A stretch of DNA of 64,000 nucleotides from positions 21,477,687 to 21,541,686 of the forward strand of contig OX387184.1 in assembly GCA_947561395.2 (NCBI GenBank), given 5' to 3'. The stretch's first letter is position 1, and every line of letters begins with the position of its first letter. Under the pieces are notes generated by a model. That model searched no databases. It was given only the letters and a program-made list of their open reading frames with translations, and had not been told where the DNA came from. Shown here one piece after another: positions 34,697 to 47,157 of this stretch. This DNA is from Buxus sempervirens (lineage: Eukaryota > Streptophyta > Magnoliopsida > Buxales > Buxaceae). The translations under genes were made by a program, and so were the position numbers.

Positions 34697-35557
34697 ACAG
34701 CAGTTCTTTTGTTCGGATTAGAAAATAGGAATAGGGTTTGGCTTTCTTTTTTTCTTTTTTAAGCAGTAATTGCAGTAGAGAGACCTATTTTTGTTATATA
34801 CAATGTAGATATAGATTTGCTTTTTTATTTGAATTATGTGCACGTTTTATGAATCTCGAAATTTGTCTCTCACTTCTTAATTAATGAATCGCATATTTCC
34901 GCTTTGTTATTGCCATTCGATTTCCCAACAAAATCCATCAAGAGAAGGATACTGGGGTGTTAATTAAACTTCAAAAAGGCGAAAATAAAAATAATGATTA
35001 GATTGGGTTGTACGCATCTCAAGAAAGAAAGACGATGATCCAAAACAAAAAAAAAAGATTAGGTAAGAAACAAACTATAGATTGAAAGAGAAGAGACTAA
35101 GTCAATTCAGCTAATTAACGCTTCACGTTAATGTGATTCTTTTGACTATGTTCAGCAACCAGCCAAACAGCAACCGTGTTTATGGCAATTTAGCAGTAAG
35201 AGAATCCGGTTCCAATATTCTCTTGTAATTTCACAGTTAACTTCTTTCCTTCCTGAGTTTGAGTTTTTTTTTCACTTTCCTTTGTTTTTTTTATATACAC
35301 AGAAAGATTATGATGTCGGCCTTGAATTTAGTTAAGAGAGATGATAGAAAGTAATGCAGATTGTTGCATACCGGCTTTGATTTTGCTGGTTGCTCTCTCT
35401 CAATTCAATGAACTCACCCTATTAATGAAAATGCAATAAAATAATTAGTTACTGTGCCAAAATAGGATCAGAACAAATAAAAACTGAGCCAAAGACTTGT
35501 GAGCTTTGCAAATCCAAATTCATTTTTTTCCCCTCTTTTTTTGTCCTTACATCTCCG
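34697..35557. other. Intergenic between transporter and MADS gene 3' ends
   Basis: The two genes converge here. AT-rich; 3' UTRs are expected at both sides. No clear PI C-terminal motif exon is seen on the minus strand. A candidate 47-nt exon at 35372-35418 (GT-AG bounded) has no family similarity. Confidence 0.5.
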
Positions 35558-37255
35558 TTATGCAGTGTTCTCCCCATTTTCTTCCTCTTTTCTTGGATTC
35601 TAGGGATAACAACCCTTTCCAATTTCATGCAACTTCAAAATTTTTAATATAATAATGCTATAGTTAGACTTCTATGATCCAAATTATGATTCTTACATGA
35701 AACTGTCAGATTTTGGATTTTAATTGAATCCTGTTTGGTACATGAGATTTTATAAGTTAGTTCCAAATGCTAGTATGCTACAATAGGACCAAGTTTTATT
35801 AGCACAATCAGTAGATTGGGTAACTAGCAAATCACTACCAAAAAAAAAAAAAACTAGCAAATCACTTGAAGACCAACACATTACTTATTTATTACTAAGA
35901 CAGCCACAAAGAGAAATCTAAACCTGCAATTCAACTGGAAATTATTCTTAACAAATCAAACTACTAATGGTTATTGGGAGATCTCGATCAACATACCTTC
36001 TCCTCATGCATCTTGAACAGCTCCATCTGTCAAGGAAATGAAATTGAGAAGATCACATCATTCTCAAAATTAGCCATTTAAGAGATTAGATAACTAAAAC
36101 AAAGTAACATTGCATGTTTGTAAGAATTACCCTCTTGGAGCAAACTTTGCGAAGGCCTTCATCAAGGGCTTCCTCCAAGTGCATGAGATCTCTGAGAGGC
36201 AAATTTGAAACATCCTCACTCTTGAGGTGCCTGAACCATATTTCATTTTACATGGAAGGGAGGTTAAAATCTCAGGTACAAAATCTATATAGGTAGTACC
36301 CACAAATGCATATGAAATCGCGCACGCGCAGACATAGAGGGAGAAAGAGAAAGAAACAAATGAATTCACCTGAGCATGGTCTCCAGAGCAGCATCCTCTT
36401 TCCTGATTTTTTCTATTTCATTGTTGAGATACTGTGAAATATATTTGTAGAAACCCAATTAGCTTGGTCTTCATTGAGGGACAGAAAATTTGAAAAAGAG
36501 ATGGAGATGAAACCAAATTTTGTTTACACAGAAATAACAGTTCATGCATGTTTCCATATTCTGCTATATGATCAACTAGCAAATAGTTCACTTCTTCCAT
36601 TCAAACATGCATCACTAAAAAACTACATAACTTGGGATTTCTAGCGTCTCTTAAGCAAAAATCAGTTCATGGAGCAGAGAGATAGATCATTGGCAGATCT
36701 GTCTTTATACATTTAATTTTACATTTTTATATGCTTAAATGTGAAAATGTTAAGAATTTTCTAAACAAGATCCTCTCATAAACAGATCTGCAAACTACTG
36801 ATCTATAGATCTATTCAAAGGAGCCAGATTAAAAACCGTAGATATCTCCACTAAAATGAAAAAAATCAAACCTACCTCATGCGTGGTATCCCACAACTTT
36901 TTCTGAGATAGCTTCTGGTACTCATCCAACACCTTTTTCATACTTCACCATTAAAATGGAAAAAGAAGAAAAAAAAAGGGACGATAATGAGACTGTCAAA
37001 CAAATAAAAAATCCAACAAGGAACCCATGAAAGACTAACAAGAAAGGACAGAAAGTTCGATGAAAAAACTCCATACGTAGTATTATCGCTACAGAGTTCA
37101 AAAACCTTCCCAGAACTAGAGATGATATCAACGGAAGTAGAAGCTTCACAGGGAATAGCGATCTCTTTAGCCTTCTTAATGATCCCACTTCTTCTCTTTG
37201 AGAAAGTCACCTGCCTGTTATTGGGGTTCTCTATCCTCTTGATGTCAATCCCCAT
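35558..37255 (-). CDS. PISTILLATA/GLOBOSA-like MADS-box protein, C-terminally truncated
   Basis: B-class MIKC MADS-domain transcription factor. Exons, high to low: 37077-37255, 36876-36942, 36370-36431, 36131-36230, 35997-36026 and 35558-35599, total 480 nt, 159 aa. Internal exon sizes 67, 62, 100 and 30 match the PI lineage. MADS domain: IKRIENPNNRQVTFSKRRSG then KKAKEI. I-region: LDEYQKLSQKKLWDTTHE, at the place of the PI KHEXL motif. K domain: RHLKSEDV, LMHLEEALDEG. Exon 6 starts NPRKEEEN, aligning to the family EEEN block, then stops at TAA 35558-35560, so the PI motif (MPFxFRVQP) is absent. Oddities: the N-terminus lacks the usual GRGK, and IPCEASTSVDI is divergent. It may be a decaying or altered paralogue. 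Confidence 0.82.
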
Positions 37256-37354
37256 CTCTCACCAAAGCTCACCCTTTGCACTTCTTGTTGTTCTCTATCC
37301 TCTTGATGTCAATCCCCATCTCTCACCAAAGCTCACCCTTTGCACTTCTTGTTG
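37227..37354 (-). repeat. Perfect 64-bp tandem duplication across MADS start codon
   Basis: 37227-37290 and 37291-37354 are identical. Each holds the ATG and first ten codons of the MADS gene. The 64-bp unit is not a multiple of three, so the upstream ATG is out of frame with the main one. Confidence 0.95.
37269..37319 (-). CDS. Upstream ORF of MADS gene
   Basis: Created by the 64-bp duplication. It repeats the first ten residues (MGIDIKRIEN) then NKKCKG and a TGA at 37269-37271, 13 nt before the main ATG (37253-37255). If transcription starts upstream of it, ribosomes would meet this ORF first. It could lower main-frame translation. Transcript start is unknown. Confidence 0.5.
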   Translation of the reverse strand: MGIDIKRIENNKKCKG

Positions 37355-38168
37355 CAAAGAGATGAAGAAAGGAAAGTAATGTAGGACAGAAAAATGAATA
37401 CTTTCGGAAGAGTTCAGAAAGTAAGATCTGTTTTTGCTCCCTTGACAAAGACAACTGATATCAGAATAACTTGCGTTTGTTTGCTTTAGCTTTCTAGTTT
37501 GTTTTGGGGTCTTATCTGGGGCTTCAGTCCACAGCCTTAAAGAGTGTCAGATCCTTCCTGCTACTTAAGCAGCTAACCATCCATCAATCAAAAATGCTTT
37601 TAGAAATTTTTTATTTATGGTAGCCATTCACTCTCCTTGCTACTATTTAATATAGGTGGAATATTTTTTTCTCAACGGGCGGAGCGGAGGGTTTGAACCC
37701 AGGATCTTAGCATTTGCCTAAAGCTTTGATACCATTTAGAACACCGTTCCCACTAAAAGCTCAAACTTATAGTAGGGGTGAACTTTATATATTTAATATA
37801 TTCTTTAACAGCTACAGTGCCATGAAAGATGTATTTTAGATAGTTTTCAAAGTTTGATCAACCACTGCGTATTTTCTGATTCACCAATGAAGTTAATTAA
37901 AGTCTATTAGTTATCCCAAAAGCTAATATATAACATTGTTTTTAGTCATCAATTATGATTGGCCTAGCCTGATTATCATTTTACATTTTCAAATCCAAAT
38001 TTTCAAGAATTAGTTTTACATTCATTTCAAATTTCAAATATTCTTCATGTTTGTTGAGTTAATGCACTTTCAAGAAGTTCTAAGAATGTAAGCAACCGAC
38101 TCATTTCTAAATCGGTTGAATAAGTCGGCAATCTTTATGTCATTTGACTATCTTTAATAAGTCGGCTA
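37355..38168. other. MADS upstream / intergenic region
   Basis: Putative MADS promoter side, AT-rich. No TATA box is clearly placed. A stretch at 38096-38170 has repeated AAGTCGGC words just before the outer LTR. No gene seen. Confidence 0.5.
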
Positions 38169-39646
38169 AAGTCTGTGAGACATGGGAAAAAATCTACCTA
38201 GTGACTTTCCAGTCATCACACAAGATTCATAAAATGGGAGAGTCGCCACCATTCAATCAAGGTGTGAATGGACACCAAAATCATCAAAATAAGCACAAAA
38301 GTCAAATCTAGATTAAGAAGAATTCCACTTTACAATAAAAAATCCAGAGATGGGTAAGGGGATTAGATTATGAATGGGGGAAGGTGTTAGGCACCCCCAT
38401 TCACCCAAACAAGGTGGTTGCCAAGTGTTGTTCATGCTCAAAATAAAGAAAGCTTGCTAATAATCAAAAAGGCTTAAAAAGGATTAAACACATGTATGAT
38501 CCCTCCACATGAGAAGTCCAATGAATCTTAGACTTTTTATTATGGAAGTATCACTTCTGGGACATCACTATTAAATGAAAATCAAAGCAAAACTTGAACA
38601 CAACCAAGTTAAAACAAATCCGGAAAATCGGTAAAAGATGGAGCCATTTGTCTTGAAATCATCCAAATCAAATTTAAATTGAATCAAACCAAATCCATTT
38701 GAAAGATTATGATAAATAGAAGACTCAGGAAAATTTTCAAGTAGATCCGATTAAAATCCTAAAAGTTATGCTCATTTGAAATCCACTGTTGTAAATCGAT
38801 AAAAGTAACAAGTGGGCAACCTTGGAAATTCATTTGGGGAGATTGGCTACATATAAATCCTTGAAAATTTGCGTGAATGAAGTATGAAGTGCCATATTTC
38901 CAATGAAATAGGCCTCACACCAAACTTCATTCAGATGTGACTTGTGTGACCTCACGAACATGCCGAGAGGATCACAGATCAGCACAGAATTGTGCTATAG
39001 GGTAGTTCTGAGTAAATCAGTCACACAAGACACAAATGAAATCAAAAAATTGTGAAACCAATTGGTTTGAAATTAGACTCCCAAAGGAAAACACCAAAAC
39101 CAAAATCACTCAAATCGGACTTAAATCGAGTAGATGGTGCTCATTCAAAGTGACAGGTTCAGCAATCTAGCCTGAACTGACCTGTCGACTTTGATTGAAT
39201 GGTGTCAAAAATCCACTTCATAAAAATGGCTGAAATTTTACAGACATGAACTAGACAATCTCACATTTCACATGTCCTTGAAATCACTCCAAAATTCATT
39301 CGGATGATGAAGTTATGAGTGTCCGAAGTTAGGGTACAGATGCTGTCTAGTTTTGCCATTTTTAAGTAAAATCAACCCAAAACAGTGATCAAGTGTGTGT
39401 AATTCGTGCTATCCAAACCAAAATCATTTGAAAAAAAATTGAAAAACCTCCAGGAGGAAATATGGCACGAAATTGGCTCACCATTCTCTTCGATTGGAGA
39501 GAATATGCCAAAACCCTAAAATGGAGCAAAGATGCCCAAAACCGAGAGGTTAGACCATGAGGTCTTCAATACTCAAAGGTAAACTTGCTTGAAAATCATT
39601 AAGAAATGTCCCAGAAATGCTTGGGGCCATTTATTTCAGATCTATC

Positions 39647-41447
39647 TGTGAGACATGGGAAAAAATCAAATCCAATGACTTCCTCTATCATCACACGAGA
39701 TTGAATAAAACAAAGAGTCGCCACCATTCAATTTAGGTGTGAATGGACACCAAAATATTAAATAAGCACAAAAGGCAAATTTAGGGTTAAAACAACCCTA
39801 TTAAAAAAAACAACCAGAGATGGGTAAGGGGATTAAGTTATAAACAGGGGAAGGTGTTAGGCATCCCTATTCATCCATACAAGGTGGTTGCCAGGTATTG
39901 TTCATGTTAAAATAAAGAAAAAAAGCTTGCTATAAAAATCAGGAAAAATCACATAAAGACAAAATTGTATGGTTTCTTCATACGAATAGTCTGATTGATC
40001 CAGAACATTCAAATATGATCATACCATTCCTAGGGTTTCATGATCAAAATAAAATTGAGATAAAATCAATTTAAAGTGAAATCTTCAAAATCTGGTTTCA
40101 AGTTAAATTCTAGAAATCTAGAAAAATATGATTTTTATAAAATATTTCAAAATTGAACTTGAATATTCCAGGACATAGATAAAGCCCAAATTTTACATTA
40201 AATCCAAAAATAAAAACCAAAAATACCCACGTTGATGAAGAACATCAAAAGGGGAGAACTTAGACCGTAGGGTCTTCTCTCAATAATGAAAAACGATTTA
40301 AAAACCACATCATGAAACCCTAGAATTTATTTTCAGCCTTCTGGATCCAGATCTATCATATTGATCATGATAAATCCAAGATCTTAGCCTAAAACCACAA
40401 AAATCACGAAAACAGTGCTGTAGGTGCAAAAGTGGTGAAAATCCAAATTTTATATAAAAAAAAAAGTGGGGATCTCATGCTATAAAATCATGAATTCATG
40501 TTATTCATTCAGATATGAAATAAAATCATTAAAACATGATCAAGATATCAAAAGCAGCCACATCTCACAGATTAGAGCACATGGGGGTCTACCCTACGGA
40601 TCTACCTGTTCTCTTTTCCCCTAGCTCTCTCTTCACGTTTTACGGCTAGAGAGTATTCTTGAGATACTTGGAGATAGGTTTGGTTACACAAACACAATCA
40701 TAGGCTTTATTCTAGAAAAAAAAGAGAAAAACAGATATGGGGTTCTATTCTAGGGATCCACCTGTTCTCTTTTCCCCTAGCTCTCTCTTCACGTTTTACC
40801 GCTAGAGAGACTCTTGTGGTACTTGGAGGCAGGTTTAGGAATACAAGTACAAAAGATGGCCTTATTCTACAGCAATGGAGAAGATCCTATTACTTCTAGA
40901 ATTGAAGACAGAAAATAAAAGGGAAAAGGGACTTACCTGGATTAAGCAAGCAAGACAGCAGGGGTTCCTTTCTTCTCTTGGAGCTTCTTAGACTTCAAAT
41001 TTTCGTGGCCTTTTGCTTGAGGAAAGGCCCTCTATTTATAGGCAAACCCAGGGGTATGGTTGGTCCAAGGTTTGGCAAAATAGAGTTTCAGTTTGAGTTA
41101 AACACAAGATCATGCCCATCCTTTATTCACAAAGATATTTCGCACGAATAAAATATATAATTCGCTCATTTAAAGGGATATTAGACTAAAGATAAGGCTC
41201 AGAAATCGAGAGAAGAACAGAATTCGCACGAGTCTAGAGTGCCCGTAAATGATTTACGGTCCAACGATGTCCGTATATTTACTACAGGCGCTGCGTGCCC
41301 GTATTCAGAATTCGAGCATGCTTAGCCCGTAGTGGCAATACGGTCCAGGCTCTAATTATTGATTTTCATGCCTTTTTGGCCTGTTTTAACTTCCAATTAA
41401 TGTTTTCATTATTTTCTCATTTTGTAGTGCAATTTTGGGTGTCTACA
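39647..41447 (-). mobile_element. Inner LTR of the same family, nested
   Basis: 1801 bp with the same ends as its host LTR (TGTGAGACATGGG...GTGTCTACA) and target duplication CTATC (39642-39646, 41448-41452). Minus TATA-like site near 41029-41040. CCGTA-type palindromes at about 41240-41350. Younger than the outer LTR. Confidence 0.88.
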
Positions 41448-42167
41448 CTATCACAATGAATACGATAGATCCAAAATACAAGCCGATTCGAAAAAAAAAC
41501 AAGTGCAATGGGTGCATGTGTAAAAAAACGCCTCAACACATCATGACATATAACATTCAAGGCATATTAATCAAATGGGGGTTCTATAACTAGGGTTCCA
41601 TCCCCGTTCTTGTTTCCCTTAGTTCTCTCTTTGCCTTTTTCGGCTAGAAATAATCTTGGGGGTACTTTGAGTAGGGAATGGGGTTTCACACAATCATAGG
41701 CCATTCAAGAGGGTTCTATGACTAAGGGTCAACTCCCATTCTCGTTTCCCCTAGATCTCTCTTCACGTTTTACGGCTAGAGAGAGTCTCGAGGTACTTTG
41801 AGTAGGGAAAGGGGTTTCAAGCACAAACAATAGGCCATTATTCTACAGAAAGGTAGAAGAAGAGAACTAACCTTAGAAATTAAAAACAGAAAATTAAAAG
41901 AGGGTTAGGGCTTACCTGGGTTCTGGAAGCAATGGGGCAGAGGTTTCCCTTCTTCACTCGGAGCTCTTCAATCTCCAACTCTTGGCCATTTGCTTGAGGA
42001 GAGGCCTCCTATTTATAAGCAAAGGTTAGGGTTAGAGGGAACCCTAATGGTAGACACAAGGAAGTGTCTAGCATTCTCCCACTTAACCCTAAGGCTATTT
42101 TCGAGATTTCCACTTCTTAAACAAAGGATAAAACAGTAAAAAGTGAAAACTTTTGAGCAAAATCCTT

Positions 42168-42271
42168 GTATTCGACAACTCAGGTCGGATACAAGGCATA
42201 TTTTTTTGTATCCGACAAAATACATCGGATACAATACACTTTATTTGTATCCGATGATGTCTGTCGGATAC
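42168..42271. repeat. Three 25-bp palindromes in outer LTR
   Basis: 42168-42192, 42208-42232 and 42247-42271 (spacing 40 and 39). Arms GTATCCGA.../...TCGGATAC are almost the same as in the 7500 and 22828 LTRs although the LTR ends differ. Confidence 0.88.
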
Positions 42272-42389
42272 AAAGAAAATCATTTTATCCGAATTTTTGT
42301 GTCGGCCATGAGAAAACAAACTGTTTTTTTTAATGTTTTGGCCAATTATTCATTATTTTCTCAACGCAATTTGGGGTGTCTACAAAGTC

Positions 42390-44223
42390 CCCTTGTTATG
42401 TCGGTTCAAAGAAGTCTATAAATAGGTACAAATGCAGTTCATATCATTATTTGCAGCTTTTCATAGGATTGCTTAAAAATTTACCGTTATACCATCTACA
42501 ATACACATGGCATGATCCAGGCTGCAAATAAGGTTGTAGATAAAGGCCCTACAGGATCTCAACTGAAACCCAGTGTTAACTTCTACATACATATAACACA
42601 AGGACTAATTCATGGGCTCTCCCCTACTTGTATAAAGTCTCTTCTATTTCTTTCTTTTACCAATTCTATATTCCAACAATGTTCAAATATATTGTTGATT
42701 CTTTCAGAAACAGCCATATATGTTGAAGTTGTCCTAGTTCTAGACTACACAATTAGATATTAGCACAAGTTTAATTCTACTTGGTGTCGTGGAAAAAATT
42801 TCAGACAACAAGTGTGCACATATGTGTTTCAATTCCAAGGCAGCTACCAAACATTAGGGCCGCATTTGGATAACGAGAAGTTGTGTTCATGGGTTTCTTA
42901 GGACAAAGTTTCTTTCTGTTTTAGATAGGGTTTTCACAGGTCGGGTAATCATGCCCAGTCTGAGATTACCGACTCACTCTTGGACAAGCTTTAGCTTGGG
43001 GTTGCATGCGACAGCGTCTGTGATAAGTGAGCGCTCAAGCGACTCCTTAAACACTCTCTAGCTCTAACGGCAGATTTTGCAGGCTTTTCAAACTTATTCA
43101 TTCTAGAGCTCGATGTGGCGCTCATGCTTGGAGTGGGCGGGAACCTTCAATCATCAAATAAGCTCTCAAGCTCAAGCCTAGGTCATGCGGCAATTAGGTG
43201 ACACGTGCAATCTTGCTAAACCGACTTTTGGCACGGAATTATGCCAACACGAAGTCCGAACACCTATAGAATAATTTGTAAAAACTAGTTCAAATGAAAA
43301 GATGAATGCTTACATGTTTGCCTTGCTGGTTTAAAGGGTTAATAAATTCTTAAATGGTGAGCCCAAAATGTAAGTGATTATAGCGGGGCAGGCTTGGACT
43401 TCTAGGTGTTTCCATTGGGTGGGCTTAAAGTCACAGATTTGATCTTCTAGTTGGACAGGCTTATACAAAGACTATATAGCTTATACATGATCTCTGGCCA
43501 GTCTGAGCCAACCCAGTTAGGGATGGCAACGGGCCAAGTTTTGGTGAACTAGAACCCATTGCCATCCCTAACCCGCCCCTACCAGGTTCGTAACAGGGCG
43601 GGGCCGAGTCTAACTCCGTTTGGAGTGTGAAATATTTAAAAAAAGTATTTTTAAAATAGAATATGTTTATTAATAAGGCAAAATTAGTAATTGAAAATTA
43701 GTAATAATTTTTAAAAATAATCCTAATCCAGTAACCAAATTCTTGGTAATGGAAAATTAGTGATAATTTTTGGAAACAATGGTGAATCAGTTTTACTGTT
43801 CATGAAGGACTTTTTCCAAAAATGACCTCAACTTACTTGTAAAAAATTTGTTTATTATCATGTCTTAATGAGGTTAAGAAGTGTTTTGAGGGCATTTTTG
43901 GAAGAAGTCTTATGTGAATGATAAAATAACACTCATTCTCAATTATTTTAAAAAAGGATCACTAATTCTCAATTATCAAGAATTTAATGATTGAATCAGG
44001 GTTATTTTTTAAAAGTAACACTAAAAACCAATCCCCTATTAATAATATATTTTTTAATATGATATGTAATTTTATATATGATAGATATAAAAATAATATT
44101 TAAAACATATAAAGAAAGTTCTTTAATACATAAAGGTCATGTTCAAGGTGGGTTCAGCTAAACCCAAACCCAACCCTAACCTGACTTTAGCCATCCAGCT
44201 AACCATTGCAAGGGCAGAGCGAG
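42390..44223. other. Intergenic, no gene seen
   Basis: AT-rich with a poly-AT stretch around 43620-44110. The only structure found is the small hAT-like foldback at 43517-43571. Confidence 0.5.
43517..43571. mobile_element. hAT-like TIR foldback remnant
   Basis: Arms TTAGGGATGGCAACGGG (43517-43533) and CCCATTGCCATCCCTAA (43555-43571), one mismatch, with a 21-bp centre. TAGGGATGGCAA-type ends are common in plant hAT MITEs. No clear 8-bp target duplication. Confidence 0.5.
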
Positions 44224-44228
44224 CTACC

Positions 44229-47049
44229 TGTAAGCACCTCATTTTTGCACCCCTCTAAAAAGCCAGAAAACAAAACCCTAAAAGACAGGTCAAAACCCTA
44301 AGGAGCAGAAGGTGACTTTCTACCTGAGCCCGAATTGATTGCCATGCCCTATCCTAATGGATAGAGAATCCCAACACAGTTCCAACACAATTAAGTTTGC
44401 ATGAATCAAAGTCTAGATGGAGAAGATTTGAGCAAAACAACCCCAAGGGTAAAATGGTAATTAAGCACAGAAGGACATGTCGCTTACAAGTGTGTGGGCC
44501 TTACTTGTTAAATGGCAAATTTAAGTGCTAAAAGGCAAAAAACAAAGACAGAATAAAGATAATATCAGTAAAATCTTAAAATATCTTAAATTAATTAAAA
44601 TAAATAAAAAATAAAAAATCGGAAGAACCCGATTCGTTCAGAGTAGGCGGCTGAGTCACCTCAGCTGTCAACTCAAGCCAAAGATCGCATACTATATGTG
44701 GTCGCTTCGCGGCTGCATATAGTATACGGTTGATTTTTGCGGCGCGCCGTTCGAGCAACCAATCGCGCCAAGCTGTGGGACGAAAATGTGCAGACGCTTT
44801 TAGCGCTCTGACCGATGCGCTGTGCACGTCAAAGTTGTCCCCTAATTAATGTTGAAAAGACGTGCCGCGTCAGCATAATGTATGCGGGCACGGCGAAACT
44901 GCACATACTATGCGGTTTCGACCAAACCGCATAATATGTGCAGATTTCTACCTGTGTTCTATAAATACCAAACCCAAGCACATGGCGTGGGTTGGTCATT
45001 TCTATCTGATTTTTCTCCATCTCCTCAGCTACTCCAGCCTCCGAATCACTTTGTTCTTCCTCTCCAAGTCCCTTAAACACCTCAAAGCCATCTTCTACTC
45101 ACCTCAAGACCTCACCAACCTTTTCCCCTCTCATCATCCTAACAAAAGAAATCATCAAGAAGGAAGGAAGGATCTCTCTTTGCTGTAAGGATCTCTCAAG
45201 GAGTTCAAGAGTGACCCAAGACACTTTTAACTTCAAGGTGAGCATTCAACTTCCTCTTGTACATGCTATGTTTCCTTCTCATATGAATAAAAGAATGCTA
45301 GTCATGTTGTGAGCATCCTACCCTCTCCCCCATATCTTTTTTTCTCTATTACTGCTCCTCTTTTCTCCTCTTGTGGTCAAGGTAAAGAAGACAACCAAGG
45401 GCCATGCCTCAAAGGCATGGCCATACGTGAGAAAGGGTGAGGATTGAGAGTGCTTTCAAGTCTTCCTCATTATATGTTAACTCTCCCCATATTAAATTGA
45501 GTCTAAGGGCTAAGATGTATAAGATTTGAAGTATGGAGGTTCGTGAAGGAAGTAAAATCCGGTTCCTTTCTCTTCCCCTTATCCTTCTTCTGGATCCAAT
45601 GTACCCCTTAACTCCCGATATCCCTTCCTAGTTTCATTTGCTTCATTGATTTAGCTTATATGGGCTGATGTTGAATGATCAAGCATGTGTACACTAGGTC
45701 TACACACACCTCTTCACTGAAATATATTGGAATGGACTTCTCTAGTGCATGAACACGTCCCATGTATGCACACACATTGCTCACATCATGGTTTTTAAGC
45801 TTGATTTATATGTTTTGATAGTTGGTTGTATCATGCGTGGTTTGGCCGTGGACTCAAGTGACTAGGCTCTTTGGGCCTCCGATTCTCTTCTTTCCTTAGG
45901 AAGTAGAGTGGCCTCACTGATGAAGCCTGAGGTGGAGTGTCCCTACTCCACCTGAGAGTCTTGATATTCCATTTCAAGTACAAAGGAAGAGGCCCCAAGC
46001 CTTCCTTCTTTTCATTATTCGATTTAATTATCTAGGAAATAGGTTAAGTGGTGCTTAAAATCAATTCGGAAGCTTTCGTGGGTCGGTCGAATGACCCCCA
46101 CCTGATATCAGACCCACCTAGGGTAGGGGGACCCCTGCTTCCCCCCTAAAAATTGAAGTTTCTGTTATTTCAGGTGATGCCCGTACACACAGGGCGATCT
46201 AGCCTGATCCGTATGATATATACGAATCAAGCAAATCCGTATGTGTTATACGGACAACTCATAGAATTGCAGAATCTGACTTCTTTTGTAAATAAATTAG
46301 ATTAAAACCAGTCTTAACCAACTTACCCTAAACCAACATGGCCTTTGAGTAATCAGAGACCTCTTCTTCGGAATTGGGCCTATCCAAGGCCCAAAAATGT
46401 CTCCTCGTAGGCCTTCCAACCGGGCCCACACCCGTCTTGCTTAACACAAGTCCATCCCCATGGTGGACTCTAAAGCAACTTGATTCTTTGGGCCTCCTCC
46501 AAGCCCAATGGATCCTTTTTAAAAATCTAAACCAATTAAATTCACTTTTGCATCCTCAAATAACATTCAAACCAAATAAATCAAATCCAAAAGGGGATTA
46601 TCCAACGTAACCCCCAAACGGGACTCAGGCTTTCTCTATAGCCTAAACTGGCATTTCCGTGGGCCCTCCAATGAGGCCCACCACTTAGACTCAAATCACA
46701 TGGTCTAAAAAGATAAAAATCAAAACAAAAGGGGACCTACACCATGCATGTGGTCCCCACCAAAGACCAAACCAAGTTAGCATGCTTGCTTAGGATGGGT
46801 GAGGTAAAAAATGAGCTGACTCACTAAAAGCTAACCAGGATGACTCGTGGGACCCGTCTTTTGATGGGGCAGACTGGGGTGTTTACGAACTTCCCCGAAC
46901 AGTAACCGGCCACTTTCCTAGAATCTTAATGCGCAAATCACCTAATAGACATCCTTTAGGCATCCAGGTGTCTGCCTGCACCCCATCAGGCAGTGGCAAC
47001 TCCCACTTTCCCCCTCACATTGAGTGCGCCACGGGTCGACGTGCGCACA
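44229..47049 (+). mobile_element. Long LTR, complete (copy B of the left-edge LTR)
   Basis: 2.82 kb, TGTAAGCACC...GTGCGCACA, flanked by CTACC (44224-44228) and CTATC (47050-47054), one mismatch. TATAAATA at 44960-44967. A hairpin lies at 44688-44728 and a 43-bp palindrome at 44900-44942, 17 bp upstream of the TATA. Same terminal sequences as the 7500-10691 LTR in reverse orientation, so the same broad family. No coding domain; probably a solo LTR. Confidence 0.82.
44900..44942. repeat. 43-bp quasi-palindrome upstream of LTR TATA
   Basis: 19-bp arms TGCACATACTATGCGGTTT and AAACCGCATAATATGTGCA, one mismatch, 5-bp loop CGACC. In copy A (about 21-63) it has decayed, with changes mostly at CG sites. 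Confidence 0.88.
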
Positions 47050-47157
47050 CTATCCATTTAACCCACTCCATTGCCATCCTTATACCCATTGCACACCCCT
47101 AGTTTTGGATCTAATGGGTGGGGAAAACAGGCTTATTTTTTCATCCAATATTTTTTT

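Larger units (their letters stand above)
38174..42384 (-). mobile_element. Outer LTR with nested LTR
   Basis: Begins TGTGAGACATGGG and ends GGGTGTCTACA on the plus strand, flanked by AAGTC (38169-38173, 42385-42389). Minus TATA TATAAATAGG at 42008-42017 sets orientation. Own length is about 2.4 kb without the inner insert. Three 25-bp palindromes lie upstream of the TATA (42168-42271). Element-sense start TGTAGACACCCC is common in plant Ty3/gypsy LTRs. No coding, so probably a solo LTR. Confidence 0.85.

Noticed and set aside
35372-35418. Additional MADS exon (47 nt, GT-AG bounded)
   Set aside because: Its translation has no resemblance to the PI C-terminus, and the frame already ends in exon 6.
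42512-42763. 83-codon plus-strand frame in intergenic DNA
   Set aside because: No domain, no promoter context and ordinary AT-rich composition.
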